DNA of 64,000 nucleotides from Haematospirillum sp. H1815. Its GTDB lineage: Bacteria > Pseudomonadota > Alphaproteobacteria > Rhodospirillales > Rhodospirillaceae. Made by a program: the position numbers and the translations under genes. The stretch spans positions 62,001-126,000 of the forward strand of contig NZ_JAAVTA010000001.1 in NCBI RefSeq assembly GCF_012102705.1, in the 5' to 3' direction. Below, in pieces: positions 32,780 through 44,908 of this stretch. Numbering within the stretch: position 1 is the first letter of the stretch; each line of letters begins with the position of its first letter. Under the pieces are notes generated by a model. The model was not told the DNA's origin. It was given only the letters and a program-made list of their open reading frames with translations, and did no database searches.

Positions 32780-33913
32780 ATGACTGAAAGAATTCATCAC
32801 TTCCTTGAAACACGCCGTCCCGAAGGACCTTGCTTGGTTGTAGACCTTGATGTGGTCCGCGCCAATTACCAGGCATTTGCCACGTGTTTGCCCGATGCGC
32901 GTGTTTTCTATGCCATCAAAGCCAATCCGGCTCCGGAGATCCTGTCGCTTCTGGCAGGTCTCGGGTCGTGTTTCGATGCAGCGTCGGTCCCCGAGATCGA
33001 AATGGCGCTGGCGGCAGGGGCAACGCCGGATCGTATTTCCTATGGAAACACGATCAAGAAAGAGGCCGATATTGCCCGAGCCTATCAGATGGGCATAACG
33101 CTTTTTGCGTTTGATGCCCATGAGGAGCTGGAGAAAATTGCCCGTGTTGCCCCGGGAGCGCGGGTGTTTTGCCGTATTTTGTTTGATTGTGAAGGGGCCG
33201 AGTGGCCCTTGTCCCGCAAATTTGGCTGCGAGCCCGAGATGGCTGTTGAGCTTATGGTCTGTGCCCATGCGCTTGGCTTGCGTGCCTACGGGATTTCCTT
33301 CCATGTTGGATCGCAGCAGAGTGATGTTGGATCTTATGATCGCGCTTTGGAGCATGTGGCGGAAATTTTCCAGGCCTTGTCGGAAAAAGGCATCGACCTC
33401 TCCATGGTCAATATGGGAGGGGGGTTTCCGGCTCGTTACCTGCGCGATATCCCTGACGTTGACAGCTACGCTCGTGCAATCAGCGATGCCCTGCACCGGC
33501 ATTTCCGGAACCGTATGCCGGAAACAATCATTGAGCCTGGCCGTGGCATGGTCGGCAACGCAGGTATTTTGCAGGCCGAAGTCGTTTTGATCTCAAGAAA
33601 GTCGTCCCGCCTGGATGAATTGCGTTGGGTGTATCTGGATATCGGAAAGTTTGGCGGGCTTGCGGAAACAATGGGGGAGGCCATTCGCTATCCCATTCGT
33701 ACGCCGCGTGATGGCACAGAGCTGGCACCATGTGTCTTGGCGGGTCCTACGTGTGATTCTGCTGATGTGCTTTATGAACATACACCCTATCCTTTGCCTG
33801 TTTCCCTGGAAATTGGAGACAAGGTGCTGATCGGCTCGGCCGGTGCTTATACAACGACATATTCGGCCGTTGCTTTCAACGGCTTCCCCCCTCTGAAAGC
33901 GTTCTATATCTGA
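32780..33913 (+). CDS. Ornithine decarboxylase (group III, alanine-racemase fold)
   Basis: A 377-residue PLP enzyme. The PLP lysine is Lys47 in VFYAIKANPAPEIL, followed by SYGNTIKKEADI, FHVGSQQ, NMGGGFP, EPGRGMVG and the catalytic Cys325 in GPTCDSADV. It decarboxylates ornithine to putrescine, probably with some activity on lysine as in relatives. ATG 32780 gives the typical length; the open frame upstream lies in the leader RNA and has no enzyme homology. The ribosome site is weak (CCGAAAG), in keeping with control through the leader. Homospermidine synthase lies downstream after a terminator. Confidence 0.93.
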   Translation: MTERIHHFLETRRPEGPCLVVDLDVVRANYQAFATCLPDARVFYAIKANPAPEILSLLAGLGSCFDAASVPEIEMALAAGATPDRISYGNTIKKEADIARAYQMGITLFAFDAHEELEKIARVAPGARVFCRILFDCEGAEWPLSRKFGCEPEMAVELMVCAHALGLRAYGISFHVGSQQSDVGSYDRALEHVAEIFQALSEKGIDLSMVNMGGGFPARYLRDIPDVDSYARAISDALHRHFRNRMPETIIEPGRGMVGNAGILQAEVVLISRKSSRLDELRWVYLDIGKFGGLAETMGEAIRYPIRTPRDGTELAPCVLAGPTCDSADVLYEHTPYPLPVSLEIGDKVLIGSAGAYTTTYSAVAFNGFPPLKAFYI

Positions 33914-33937
33914 ACACGGTGTTATTCTTTGATTCAA

Positions 33938-33970
33938 CTGCCCCGAGCCATAGTCCGGGGCAGTTTTTTT
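33938..33970 (+). terminator. Strong rho-independent terminator after ornithine decarboxylase
   Basis: CTGCCCCG pairs with CGGGGCAG around an eight- to nine-base loop and is followed by seven T. It lies 25 bases after the stop and separates the decarboxylase transcript from homospermidine synthase. Confidence 0.9.
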
Positions 33971-34110
33971 ACGTCACTTTTGTGCTTCCTGTGGTCGTAG
34001 ATATCCATGTATAGATGACTCAATATACCTATGGTAGGTGCATGGGGTGTTGTATTCCAGTATGGGGTTGGCCTCGGGCTGCTTCAGTTTTTTCAGGGGT
34101 TGGGCATTCT

Positions 34111-35532
34111 ATGGGGTATGTACCTGGACGGACGGTTTTTAACGGTCCTGTTGTCATTATTGGCTTTGGTGGTATCGGTCAGGGCTTCTTGCCGCTTCTG
34201 TTCAGGCACATCGATCTGCCGGGCAAGGACGTTACTGTTGTCAGTGCAGATGACAGGGGGCGCGGTATCGCCGAAGAAATGGGCGTACGCTTTATCCAGC
34301 AGGCACTGGATGCCGACAACTTGCGGCAGACCTTGGCGCATCTGTTGCAGGGGCGGAGTGGTTTTATCGTGAACCTGTCGGTGAATGTCAGCTCGGTTGC
34401 CCTGGTTTCCTTGGCCCGGGAATGGGGTGCCCTTTATATTGATACCTGTATAGAGCCTTGGGCCGGTGGATATACGGACCCGGCAGTTTCTCCGCCTCAG
34501 AGGAGCAATTATGCCCTCCGGGAAGAGGCCATTCTGCTGGCAGGCCAGTATGGGAAAGGGCCGACGGCCCTGCTGGCCCATGGTGCCAATCCCGGATTGG
34601 TGAGCCATTTTGTCAAGCGTGCCTTGTTGCACATCGCGCGTGACACCGGCGTTGCCATTACGGCCCCGAAAGAGCGTACGGGGTGGGCCTTGTTGGCGCA
34701 CAAGCTGGGTGTAAAAGGCATTCATATTGCAGAGCGGGATACCCAGCGATCGGCGCGTCCGAAAGAGCGGATGACGTTTGTCAATACCTGGTCTGTTGAT
34801 GGCTTTATTGCGGAAGGTCTGCAACCTGCAGAGCTGGGATGGGGAACGCATGAGAAGTCTTTGCCACAGGGTGGGCATTGTCATGACTTTGGCTGCAAGG
34901 CCGCCATCTGGCTGGATCGCCCCGGAGCCGCTGTTCGGGTGCGCACGTGGACGCCGTGCGAGGGACCGTTTGTTGGGTTCCTGATTACCCATAATGAATC
35001 TATTTCATTGGCGGATTATCTGACGGTCCATAATGGTGACCGTGTTGTGTATCGCCCTACATGTCACTACGCCTATCACCCTTGCGATGCCGCTGTTCTC
35101 AGCCTGCATGAGCTTGCAGGAAAAGGCTGGTATGCCCCGCAAACACCGGTACAGATTGTTGATGACATTCAGGATGGGCATGATGAGTTGGGTGTCTTGT
35201 TATTCGGACATCAGAAGAATGCCTACTGGTATGGATCCCGGCTTGATATCGCAACGGCGCGTGGTTTGGCCCCTTTCCAGAATGCAACAGGGCTACAAGT
35301 TACGGCAGCTGTACTGGCCGGCGTTGTATGGGCTATCGAGAACCCGGATGCCGGTATCCTTGAAGCAGAAGATTTACCGTATGAAGATATATTATCTCTT
35401 GCAGAGCCCTATCTTGGTGTTGTGGAGGGGGCATATACGTCATGGACACCTTTGAACGGACGTAGTCGTTTCTTTGATGAATGCCTGGACCGTGATGATC
35501 CGTGGCAATTCCGGAATGTTATTGTTTCCTGA
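34111..35532 (+). CDS. hss: Homospermidine synthase
   Basis: A 473-residue protein, close to the roughly 477 residues usual for alphaproteobacterial enzymes. The NAD-binding fold VVIIGFGGIGQGFLPLL lies near the N-terminus. ALLAHGANPGLVSHFVKRAL, DFGCKAAIWLDRPGA (in part) and THNESISLADYLT are family segments. It joins two putrescines, or putrescine and spermidine, through an NAD-dependent reaction to sym-homospermidine. ATG 34111 has AGGGG about 12 bases upstream; the frame upstream is not conserved. Its own promoter probably lies in 33971-34110, since a terminator precedes it. Confidence 0.95.
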   Translation: MGYVPGRTVFNGPVVIIGFGGIGQGFLPLLFRHIDLPGKDVTVVSADDRGRGIAEEMGVRFIQQALDADNLRQTLAHLLQGRSGFIVNLSVNVSSVALVSLAREWGALYIDTCIEPWAGGYTDPAVSPPQRSNYALREEAILLAGQYGKGPTALLAHGANPGLVSHFVKRALLHIARDTGVAITAPKERTGWALLAHKLGVKGIHIAERDTQRSARPKERMTFVNTWSVDGFIAEGLQPAELGWGTHEKSLPQGGHCHDFGCKAAIWLDRPGAAVRVRTWTPCEGPFVGFLITHNESISLADYLTVHNGDRVVYRPTCHYAYHPCDAAVLSLHELAGKGWYAPQTPVQIVDDIQDGHDELGVLLFGHQKNAYWYGSRLDIATARGLAPFQNATGLQVTAAVLAGVVWAIENPDAGILEAEDLPYEDILSLAEPYLGVVEGAYTSWTPLNGRSRFFDECLDRDDPWQFRNVIVS

Positions 35533-35838
35533 TCGGGCCGCACCGTGGTGGTGTGGAATCCTCTGTGTGACATCCTTGTTCGCGTCTGCAAGCCTTCATG
35601 AGGGGATGCTATGCGGAACGCCTGTATATGGCAGATATTTTTTATGGGATTTGTGGACATAGCCTCTTGAAAAGAGAAGGGGTGACAATGATACTGCGTT
35701 ATCGTTGATCGTGATCGGCGGCCCGTATTCGTGTTACGGTTCTGGTGCCGCTGGTCATTGAACGATGGGGAGAGAGCATCTGCCGGTGGGGAAAGCAGGC
35801 AGGTGTTTGGCAGAAAAAAGTGGGGCCGGGGGGCTTCT
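35533..35838. promoter_or_regulatory. Upstream region of the cytochrome oxidase genes, with one FNR/FixK-like half-conserved site
   Basis: A 306-base gap without a convincing gene. TTGATCGTGATCGG at 35705-35718 matches the FNR/FixK box TTGAT-N4-ATCAA at eight of ten positions, 121 bases before coxB. A chance match of this quality in a gap this size is not rare, so it is only a candidate oxygen-responsive site. No clear -35/-10 pair was found. Confidence 0.3.
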
Positions 35839-38353
<2,515 letters not shown>

Positions 38354-38355
38354 CC

Positions 38356-39003
38356 ATGCGCGGGGGGGATGCGCGGATACTTGGCTATCCTGCTGCGCGG
38401 GATCGCAGGCGGGCCAATATCCGTGCTGCCCTCCTGTTTGCTGGCTTGGCCGTTGTTATGATCGGTGTTGCATTTGCAGCAGTGCCGGCTTATCGGATGA
38501 TCTGTGCCTTGACTGGACTGGAAGGAACTCCCCGTATTGGTCAAGCCTCTGGCGAGATTGGTGCGCATTTGGTCAAGGTGCGGTTTGACGCCAATATCAA
38601 CCGCGATATGCCATGGCGGTTTGTTCCCTTGGATCGCGAGGTCACTGTCCGTGTAGGGGAACCCGTTCTGGTACACTACCGTGCGACCAATACATCCGCC
38701 GCAGCGGTTTCGGGTACGGCCACGTTCAATGTAACACCAATGAAGGCGGCCCAGTATTTTGTGAAGCAGGAATGCTTCTGTTTTGTGGAGCAGCGGCTGG
38801 AGCCAGGTCAATCCATGGACATGCCCGTTCTGTTCAGTATTGACCCCGCCATGGTTTGGGACCAACACGTCAATGATGTTGGAACCATGACCCTGTCCTA
38901 CACGTTTTTCCGGCTTCCCGAGGGAGAGGGCGATTCTGCAGCATCTTCCCCTGTGGATCAGCCGGATGGAATGCCTGTCCCCACGTCATCAGGAGTCTTG
39001 TGA
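38356..39003 (+). CDS. ctaG: CtaG/Cox11, copper B assembly chaperone
   Basis: A 215-residue protein. One membrane helix at about residues 25-45 is followed by a periplasmic immunoglobulin-like domain. It has the Cox11 copper motif ECFCFVEQ (two cysteines separated by one residue), an N-terminal-side Cys in YRMICALTG, and NVTPMKAAQYF. It inserts copper into the CuB site of subunit I. It sits two bases after coxA and its stop overlaps the coxC start (TGATG). The heme O synthase gene ctaB, frequently next to it in alphaproteobacteria, is absent here. Confidence 0.94.
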   Translation: MRGGDARILGYPAARDRRRANIRAALLFAGLAVVMIGVAFAAVPAYRMICALTGLEGTPRIGQASGEIGAHLVKVRFDANINRDMPWRFVPLDREVTVRVGEPVLVHYRATNTSAAAVSGTATFNVTPMKAAQYFVKQECFCFVEQRLEPGQSMDMPVLFSIDPAMVWDQHVNDVGTMTLSYTFFRLPEGEGDSAASSPVDQPDGMPVPTSSGVL

Positions 39004-39803
39004 TGAGTCATGCCGCGTCAGCCCGCAGCCATCCGTTTCACATCATAGATCCCAGCCCGTGGCCTGCCCTTGGTTCCTTGGGGGCCCTTGTCATGGCATG
39101 GGGTGGCGTTGACTATATGCACGGTGAGCCCCCTTTCATACTGCTGTGTGGTTTGGGCCTGGTTCTGTTGACTATGGTTCTGTGGTGGCGGGATGTGATT
39201 CGGGAAAGCCGTATTGACAGGGCCCATACCCCACCGGTGGTAAATGGTCTCCAAATGGGCATGGCTTTGTTTATCGGTTCGGAAGTTATGTTCTTTGTGG
39301 CGTTCTTCTGGGCCTATTTTCATAATGCCCTGCATTTCAGTCCCGTTATTGGCGGTGTCTGGCCTCCTGCTGGTATTGAAACAGCGCATGCCTTCGGGCT
39401 TCCACTGGCGAATACCCTGATTCTGATAACATCTGGTCTGACCCTGATGTGGGGTAAGGGCGGCATTGCCCTGCGGCAGCGGTGGCGCCTTGTGGCGGGT
39501 TTGGCTGCCAGTATCGCCCTCGGTCTGGTTTTCCTGGGGCTTCAGGCGTGGGAGTACGGTCTTCTGACATATGGTTTCCGCGAGGGTATTTTTCCTTCCA
39601 CATTTTATATGGCCACAGGTTTTCACGGTTTTCATGTGTTCATCGGGGTTTGCATGCTGAGCGTCATGCTGGCGCGGGCCTTGCTGGGCCATTTTGATGG
39701 GCCCAAGCATCTGGGGTTCCAGTTCGCCGAGTGGTACTGGCACTTTGTTGATGTTGTCTGGATTTTCCTGTTTGTTTTTCTTTATTGGTGGGTCGGGCTC
39801 TGA
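39003..39803 (+). CDS. coxC: Cytochrome c oxidase subunit III
   Basis: A 266-residue protein with seven predicted helices. HPFHIIDPSPWPALGSLGAL starts the first helix, followed by GMALFIGSEVMFFVAFFWAYF and FYMATGFHGFHVFIG. The end reads EWYWHFVDVVWIFLFV. All are conserved in subunit III. It stabilises the oxidase and keeps proton uptake working. AGGAG lies before the ATG, inside the end of ctaG, and the one-base TGATG overlap implies coupled translation. Confidence 0.96.
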   Translation: MSHAASARSHPFHIIDPSPWPALGSLGALVMAWGGVDYMHGEPPFILLCGLGLVLLTMVLWWRDVIRESRIDRAHTPPVVNGLQMGMALFIGSEVMFFVAFFWAYFHNALHFSPVIGGVWPPAGIETAHAFGLPLANTLILITSGLTLMWGKGGIALRQRWRLVAGLAASIALGLVFLGLQAWEYGLLTYGFREGIFPSTFYMATGFHGFHVFIGVCMLSVMLARALLGHFDGPKHLGFQFAEWYWHFVDVVWIFLFVFLYWWVGL

Positions 39804-39902
39804 TTGCAGGCTCATTCCTGAAAAATATGTATCATGCAGGCCGGGGAAGACACCCGGCCTGTTTCGTGGCAGGGTGCGGCCGTTGCAGGCAACGGAGTTC
39901 CT

Positions 39903-41876
39903 ATGCGCGATACCCTGGGTGATCCCCGTCTGGTTTGGCGGGATGACGAGACGCCGGTTTCCGGTGTTTTTGATGATGTTTATTTTTCGGTGGATGGCGG
40001 AGATGCTGAAAGCCGTCACGTGTTCCTGGACGGGTGTGATCTTCCCCGATCCTGGCAAGGGCGGGCGCACTATACCATTGCCGAAACCGGGTTTGGTACA
40101 GGCCTGAACTTTCTGCTGACATGGAAGGCGTGGCTGGATGACCCTGCCCGCAGCCACTTTCTGGACTATGTTTCTGTCGAAGGTTTTCCCTTGCCCAGGG
40201 ATGCCTTGTGCCGTGCCTTGTCAGCCTTTCCTGCCCTTGCATCCTTGGCAGAGCAACTGGTTGCTGTTTGGCCCCGGGCTTTCCAGGGTGCCCATGTGTT
40301 GACCTTTGCAGAGGGCAGGGTGCGCCTTCACCTGCGGTTCGGGGAGGTTGGTACGGCTTTGGCCAGATTGTCAGCCCGTGTTGATGCCTGGTTTCTGGAT
40401 GGTTTTGCGCCATCCCGCAATCCAGATATGTGGCGTGTCGAGGTGTTGCAATCTGTTGCATCCTTGTCTGTGCTCGGGGCACGTCTTGCCAGCTTTACGG
40501 CTGCGGGGCCGGTACGGCGTACGCTGGAGTCCTTGGGATTCCGTGTCGAGAAACGTCGAGGCTATGGGCGCAAGCGTGAATGTATCGCTGCTGTCTTGCA
40601 GCAGTCATTACCGTCTTGTCCGCATCCTTGGTTCAGGCGCCCGGCTCCTTTGCGTGCCGGAGCAAGCATTGCCATTATCGGTGCGGGAATAGGGGGGTGT
40701 AGTGCCGCTGCCGCCCTGAAACGCCGTGGCTTTGATCCGGTCCTGGTTGATCGTGCCGGACAGGTGGGGCAGGGTGCCTCGGGAAACCCGTGTGGTTTGC
40801 TGAAGCCACGCCTGACCTTGGATCAGGGTATACACGGCCGCTTTTATGGCCTTGCTTTTCTGCATACCCTGCGCGTTATGGCCGAGCTGGAAAAGATGTG
40901 TCCGGATCTGGATCTGGTGGTTGGCCGGGGTATTTTATCGGTGGCCCGCAGTGCTGATGAATACGGGAAAATGGCGGCTCTTGCTCCTACCCTGCCGCCG
41001 GGGGTCGCTGTTTCGGTTGATTCTGTAGAGGCGCATGCCCTTGCCGGTATCGGTGTGTCTTCGTCGCCCGGTGGCTTGTGGTTTCCCGATGCCTTGTCTA
41101 TCCGCCCCTTGTCTGTGTGTCAGGCCCTGAGTGCAGATATTCCCTTGGTGCAGGGTGAGGTTACGGCCTTGGACAGAACGGCCTCCGGATGGCATCTGAA
41201 AGGAACAGGTGTCGAAGCCGATGCCGTTATACTGGCGGCAGGTCCTTATATTCCGCGTCTTTGTCCGGAGGTTGACCTGCCTGTCCGGGCGAACCGTGGG
41301 CATATTGCCTTTATGCCGGAAGTTCCGGGTTTACCCGATGTTGCCTTGTCTTTTGGCGGATATCTGTCCCCGGCTGTATCCAGTACCGGTGATGCGGGCC
41401 GTATGCGGGTACTGGGGGCAACCTATGACCGATGGGCTGATATCGGCGATAACAGCTGGGCAATGGAACGGGCTGATGATGCGTGCCGGTCTCTTGATCT
41501 ACTTGGCAATCATCTGCCGACCGTGGCAGATCGTTTGCAGGGCAGGGAGCCGTGTGGTGGGCGAATTGCGCTGAGGGCGACCATTGCCGACCATATGCCG
41601 ATGGTTGGGCCCTTGTTCCGGGTAAAGGACTGGCAGGAAGCATACCGTGACCTGCATCATGGCCGCCCCGGGACCTCATACCCCCAAGCTCCCTTGATTG
41701 ATGGCCTGTATGTTCTGGGTGCCCTTGGATCCCGGGGCTTTCAGACCGCTTTCCTTTTGGCAGAGGTATTGGGGGCCCTGTGTGATGGTTCCCCCTTGCC
41801 CCTTGATACCGATTTGTATGAGGCGTTGCACCCCGGTCGTTTTGCAATACGCGCACTTCGCCGCCGACCACGGTGA
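39903..41876 (+). CDS. mnmC: Bifunctional tRNA U34 modification enzyme MnmC
   Basis: A 657-residue two-domain enzyme. Residues 1-230 are a SAM methyltransferase domain (TIAETGFGTGLNFLLT; FLDGFAPSRNPDMW). Residues 250-650 are a FAD-dependent DAO-fold oxidase (IAIIGAGIGGCSAAAAL; GNPCGLLKPRL; LGALGSRGFQTA). The oxidase removes the carboxymethyl group of cmnm5(s2)U34 and the methyltransferase makes mnm5(s2)U34 in several tRNAs. ATG 39903 has GGAG six bases upstream; ATG 39834 would add 23 residues without homology. It converges with the DUF6134 gene with no gap between stops. Confidence 0.93.
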   Translation: MRDTLGDPRLVWRDDETPVSGVFDDVYFSVDGGDAESRHVFLDGCDLPRSWQGRAHYTIAETGFGTGLNFLLTWKAWLDDPARSHFLDYVSVEGFPLPRDALCRALSAFPALASLAEQLVAVWPRAFQGAHVLTFAEGRVRLHLRFGEVGTALARLSARVDAWFLDGFAPSRNPDMWRVEVLQSVASLSVLGARLASFTAAGPVRRTLESLGFRVEKRRGYGRKRECIAAVLQQSLPSCPHPWFRRPAPLRAGASIAIIGAGIGGCSAAAALKRRGFDPVLVDRAGQVGQGASGNPCGLLKPRLTLDQGIHGRFYGLAFLHTLRVMAELEKMCPDLDLVVGRGILSVARSADEYGKMAALAPTLPPGVAVSVDSVEAHALAGIGVSSSPGGLWFPDALSIRPLSVCQALSADIPLVQGEVTALDRTASGWHLKGTGVEADAVILAAGPYIPRLCPEVDLPVRANRGHIAFMPEVPGLPDVALSFGGYLSPAVSSTGDAGRMRVLGATYDRWADIGDNSWAMERADDACRSLDLLGNHLPTVADRLQGREPCGGRIALRATIADHMPMVGPLFRVKDWQEAYRDLHHGRPGTSYPQAPLIDGLYVLGALGSRGFQTAFLLAEVLGALCDGSPLPLDTDLYEALHPGRFAIRALRRRPR

Positions 41877-42542
41877 TCAACGCAGTTCATACGTAATGTC
41901 CGATCCGCGTGATTTCAGCGCGGTTCGGACCAGTTGCCCCTTGCTGTTGTACCAGAAGGTCCGCTCCAGATCCCCGCTCATGGTGTAGCGGCGGGTATCG
42001 AAGCTTTTGCCGTTGATCTCGATGGTTTCGTTGGTCGGTCCCGCAAAGGATACGTTCAGCACTTTGCCATCAAACGGGGACAGCAGGGTCTTGCGGGTCA
42101 GGTTATCCAGATTCCACTGATTATGGAGAAGGGTATCCGCCGGGACCTGCTTCTCGGTGCCGTCTGCGGTAACGTTCAGGGCGTTCTTGGCCACTGTAAC
42201 CGAGACACTGTGATGTGTGCCATCATCATTGGTTTTTGATACCAGGCTTGCCAGCTTCTTTCCTTTCCACGTTTCCGTTGACTCATGCTCATAGCGGAAT
42301 GCCGTGATAAAGGCGATCTGAACGGCCAGCTCTGTCTTGATCTGGACAGTAGTTGTTTCCCCCTGACGATTGAATGCAATGCTGTGCGTCCCGATGGGAT
42401 TGCTATCCCTGAGGACAGAGTAGACCCAGGTTTCATTGGCCGGGGACTGGGCCTGTCCTGCAAGCGGAGTCATCCATATAAGGACAGTAAAGACAAAGCC
42501 AATAATCTTCAGTACGGAGTATGTAAGTCTGCGATCAAGCAT
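41877..42542 (-). CDS. Secreted DUF6134 family protein
   Basis: A 221-residue protein with a signal peptide or N-terminal anchor (residues 8-32, IIGFVFTVLIWMTPLAGQAQ). The mature part is beta-rich, with WVYSVLRDSNPIGTHSIAF, YEHESTETWKGKKLASLVSKT (in part) and RTFWYNSKGQLVRTALKSRG. This matches the DUF6134 pattern, a periplasmic family of unknown role whose fold resembles lipoprotein- or polymer-binding barrels. It has its own promoter region and no operon partner. Confidence 0.78.
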   Translation of the reverse strand: MLDRRLTYSVLKIIGFVFTVLIWMTPLAGQAQSPANETWVYSVLRDSNPIGTHSIAFNRQGETTTVQIKTELAVQIAFITAFRYEHESTETWKGKKLASLVSKTNDDGTHHSVSVTVAKNALNVTADGTEKQVPADTLLHNQWNLDNLTRKTLLSPFDGKVLNVSFAGPTNETIEINGKSFDTRRYTMSGDLERTFWYNSKGQLVRTALKSRGSDITYELR

Positions 42543-42755
42543 TGCGGATACCCTTCCGGCTCTCTGGTCATGAAGACATCAAGCTGGATACCACGCTTTG
42601 TGCGTGTTTCCTTTTACATTCTTCACGACATCGATTCATGGCTGCAACAAAGACAAATTTAAAGAATTTTTGTGGTTGCTGTAAATGCGTTATATGATCT
42701 GATCATTTATGATTTTATTCTGTCTTATCTGTTTACTTTTATTTTCCACAGGGGA

Positions 42756-43898
42756 ATGTATGTGGTGAACCAGTTACAGGCAGAGCTGAATTCATTACCT
42801 GGTTTCTTGGCCGCTTTCCCTGCAAACTATGAGGAGGCACGGCGTAATTTCTGCTTGGCTGCAGAGGGGGAGCGCTTGCCTGTTGACAGCCATCGTCATG
42901 CCTTGACAGGACCCTTTGGTGAATTGTTGGCTTGTGACGTGGTATGGGCTGGTCCGCGTGCGGCAAGACGTGTTCTGGTGTTGATATCGGCGACCCATGG
43001 TGTTGACGGGTTTTGCGGATCGGCCATCCAGACAGATTGGTTGGCCGGTGGTGGTCCCGGCCATTTGCCCGACAGTTGTGCCGTGATGTTGATACACGCC
43101 ATAAATCCATGGGGATTTGCTTGGTTACGGCAGGTGACCGAGGATGGCATAAACCTGAATCGCAACTTTATTGATTTCTCTTCGGCTCTTCCCGATGACA
43201 CGGCTTACAGTACCGTGGCGGATGATGTGGTGCCGGCATCACTGGATGCAAAAATTCTTGCTCAGGCAGATGATCATCTGAAAGCCTTTATCGAAAGCAA
43301 AACGGAAGGTGTCGCAGAGCATCTTCTCGCATCAGGCCAGTACAGCCACCCCGAAGGCTTGTTCTATGGTGGTTCTGGCCCATCCTGGTCGCGCATTGTT
43401 CTGGAATCCTTGGTCCGGGATTATGATCTTGCGGGGCGTGCCAGTCTGTGTGTTGTCGACGTCCGCAGCGGTTCCGGTCCCTTTGGCTATGGTGGGTTGT
43501 CCTCTGCGTACTCTCCGGAGTCACGGGCGGCTCGTATGGCTCGCTTGTGGTTCGGGGCCAGTGTTTCTGAGATGCTGTCTGTATCTACACCCCATCCTGC
43601 CCGCTATGGTCTGTCTGATTATTTCTGGCATCCCGTTGTTGGGGAACGTGGTTGTATGCTTGGTCTGGAATTCGGGACTTGGCCGTGGGCAGAGGTCTTT
43701 GCGGCCCTGCGTGCAGATCACGGGCTGTATCGCACCAGCCGGACTCTGTCCTGGCATGATCCGGGAACACGGGTGGTCAAGGCTGCTGTGCGGCGTGCCT
43801 TTTATCCGGATACGCCCGATTGGCAGGAGATGGTCATGACGCGTGGTCGTCAAGTGATCCGCCAAGCCTTGGTCGGGCTTTCTGAAATGGGGATCTAG
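42756..43898 (+). CDS. DUF2817 / M14-like metallopeptidase family protein
   Basis: A 380-residue protein of the DUF2817 family, distant relatives of zinc carboxypeptidases and aspartoacylases. The first metal site reads ATHGVDGFCGSAIQ; family members usually have HGVEG, so the expected glutamate is an aspartate here. Next comes IHAINPWGFAWLRQVTEDG and NLNRNFIDF, with a late LEFGTWP. Substrate unknown. The start is uncertain: ATG 42756 follows AGGGGA too closely, while GTG 42762 has it at a normal distance. It is preceded by an AT-rich region of about 200 bases. Confidence 0.82.
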   Translation: MYVVNQLQAELNSLPGFLAAFPANYEEARRNFCLAAEGERLPVDSHRHALTGPFGELLACDVVWAGPRAARRVLVLISATHGVDGFCGSAIQTDWLAGGGPGHLPDSCAVMLIHAINPWGFAWLRQVTEDGINLNRNFIDFSSALPDDTAYSTVADDVVPASLDAKILAQADDHLKAFIESKTEGVAEHLLASGQYSHPEGLFYGGSGPSWSRIVLESLVRDYDLAGRASLCVVDVRSGSGPFGYGGLSSAYSPESRAARMARLWFGASVSEMLSVSTPHPARYGLSDYFWHPVVGERGCMLGLEFGTWPWAEVFAALRADHGLYRTSRTLSWHDPGTRVVKAAVRRAFYPDTPDWQEMVMTRGRQVIRQALVGLSEMGI

Positions 43899-43972
43899 GC
43901 TTTTTTCCTTGGTGCTAAGGGTATTGGACTGTATGTCTGTGTTCCTTGGTTCCCCCCTGACATGTCAAGCTT

Positions 43973-44812
43973 ATGAATTATCGCCACGCCTATCACGCCG
44001 GAAACTTTGCCGACGTCTTCAAGCACGCTTTTCTGCTGATAGCCTTGGAGCATTTGAAGCAGAAAGAAAAACCGTTCTTTGTTCTGGATACCCATGCAGG
44101 GACCGGGCTTTATGATTTGCAGGGTGCGCAGGCCGGCAAGACCGGGGAGTGGACCGAGGGAATAGGGCGTCTTCTGGATGTTGCGGCTGTTCCGGATCCT
44201 CTGGTTTCCTATTGTAAGCTTGTGCGCCGTATTGGTGGTGATACCGACCGTTTTTACCCAGGGTCCCCGTATATCGTTCGCGAAACCATGCGGCAGAATG
44301 ATCGTTTGGCCCTGTGCGAGCTGCACCCTGATGATGTGGCTTTGCTGTCGGCCAATATGGGTCGTGATCCGCGCGTACGGGTTCAGGCTTGCGATGGCTA
44401 TGCGGCGATCAAGGCGATGTTGCCACCGCCCGAACGCAGGGGGTTGGTGTTGATTGATCCACCGTTCGAGCGTCGTGACGAATTCCAGCTTATGGAGCGT
44501 GCCGTGCAGGATGGCCTGAAGCGCTGGGCCAGCGGGACCTATGCTCTTTGGTACCCTGTCAAGGACCCGGACAGTCACAGGGCATTCAGGGCAGCGCTTT
44601 CCAGTTTGACAGGAACCAGGGTTTGGTTCGTCGAGCTTTGTGTTTATCCTGATCTTTTCCCGTCCCGTCTGAATGGATGCGGTCTTGTTTTTGTCAATCC
44701 GCCCTGGTCTATAATCAAGGCTGCCGATGACATGATGCCGTTTCTGTGTGACGTCCTGAGACAGCAGGAAGGCGCGTTCTGGGAAGCCGGGTGGTGTGCC
44801 GGGGATCCCTAG
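43973..44812 (+). CDS. rlmJ: 23S rRNA (adenine-2030-N6)-methyltransferase RlmJ
   Basis: A 279-residue protein. The N-terminus MNYRHAYHAGNFADVFKH is diagnostic of RlmJ. DTHAGTGLYDL is the SAM-binding motif and LIDPPFE the catalytic N6-methyladenine motif, equivalent to NPPY/DPPF. It methylates A2030 of 23S rRNA. Length is typical. It lies 74 bases after the DUF2817 gene on the same strand and 96 bases before speE. Confidence 0.95.
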   Translation: MNYRHAYHAGNFADVFKHAFLLIALEHLKQKEKPFFVLDTHAGTGLYDLQGAQAGKTGEWTEGIGRLLDVAAVPDPLVSYCKLVRRIGGDTDRFYPGSPYIVRETMRQNDRLALCELHPDDVALLSANMGRDPRVRVQACDGYAAIKAMLPPPERRGLVLIDPPFERRDEFQLMERAVQDGLKRWASGTYALWYPVKDPDSHRAFRAALSSLTGTRVWFVELCVYPDLFPSRLNGCGLVFVNPPWSIIKAADDMMPFLCDVLRQQEGAFWEAGWCAGDP

Positions 44813-44908
44813 GGTTGCATCCCTCTCTTTCGGGGTTTTATTTTTTGGTGCTGTGCCCTATATCCCTGCACCAGTACATTTGGCCGATACACGTGCAGGA
44901 CCCAGAAG

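Noticed and set aside
35686-35709. Mini ORF MILRYR before coxB as an attenuator peptide
   Set aside because: Six codons with no following terminator-like hairpin. Likely chance.
39018-40157. Long minus-strand open frame of 379 codons opposite coxC/mnmC
   Set aside because: It overlaps two genes with unmistakable motifs on the plus strand. Its composition (Gln, Pro, His rich) is that of an antisense shadow.
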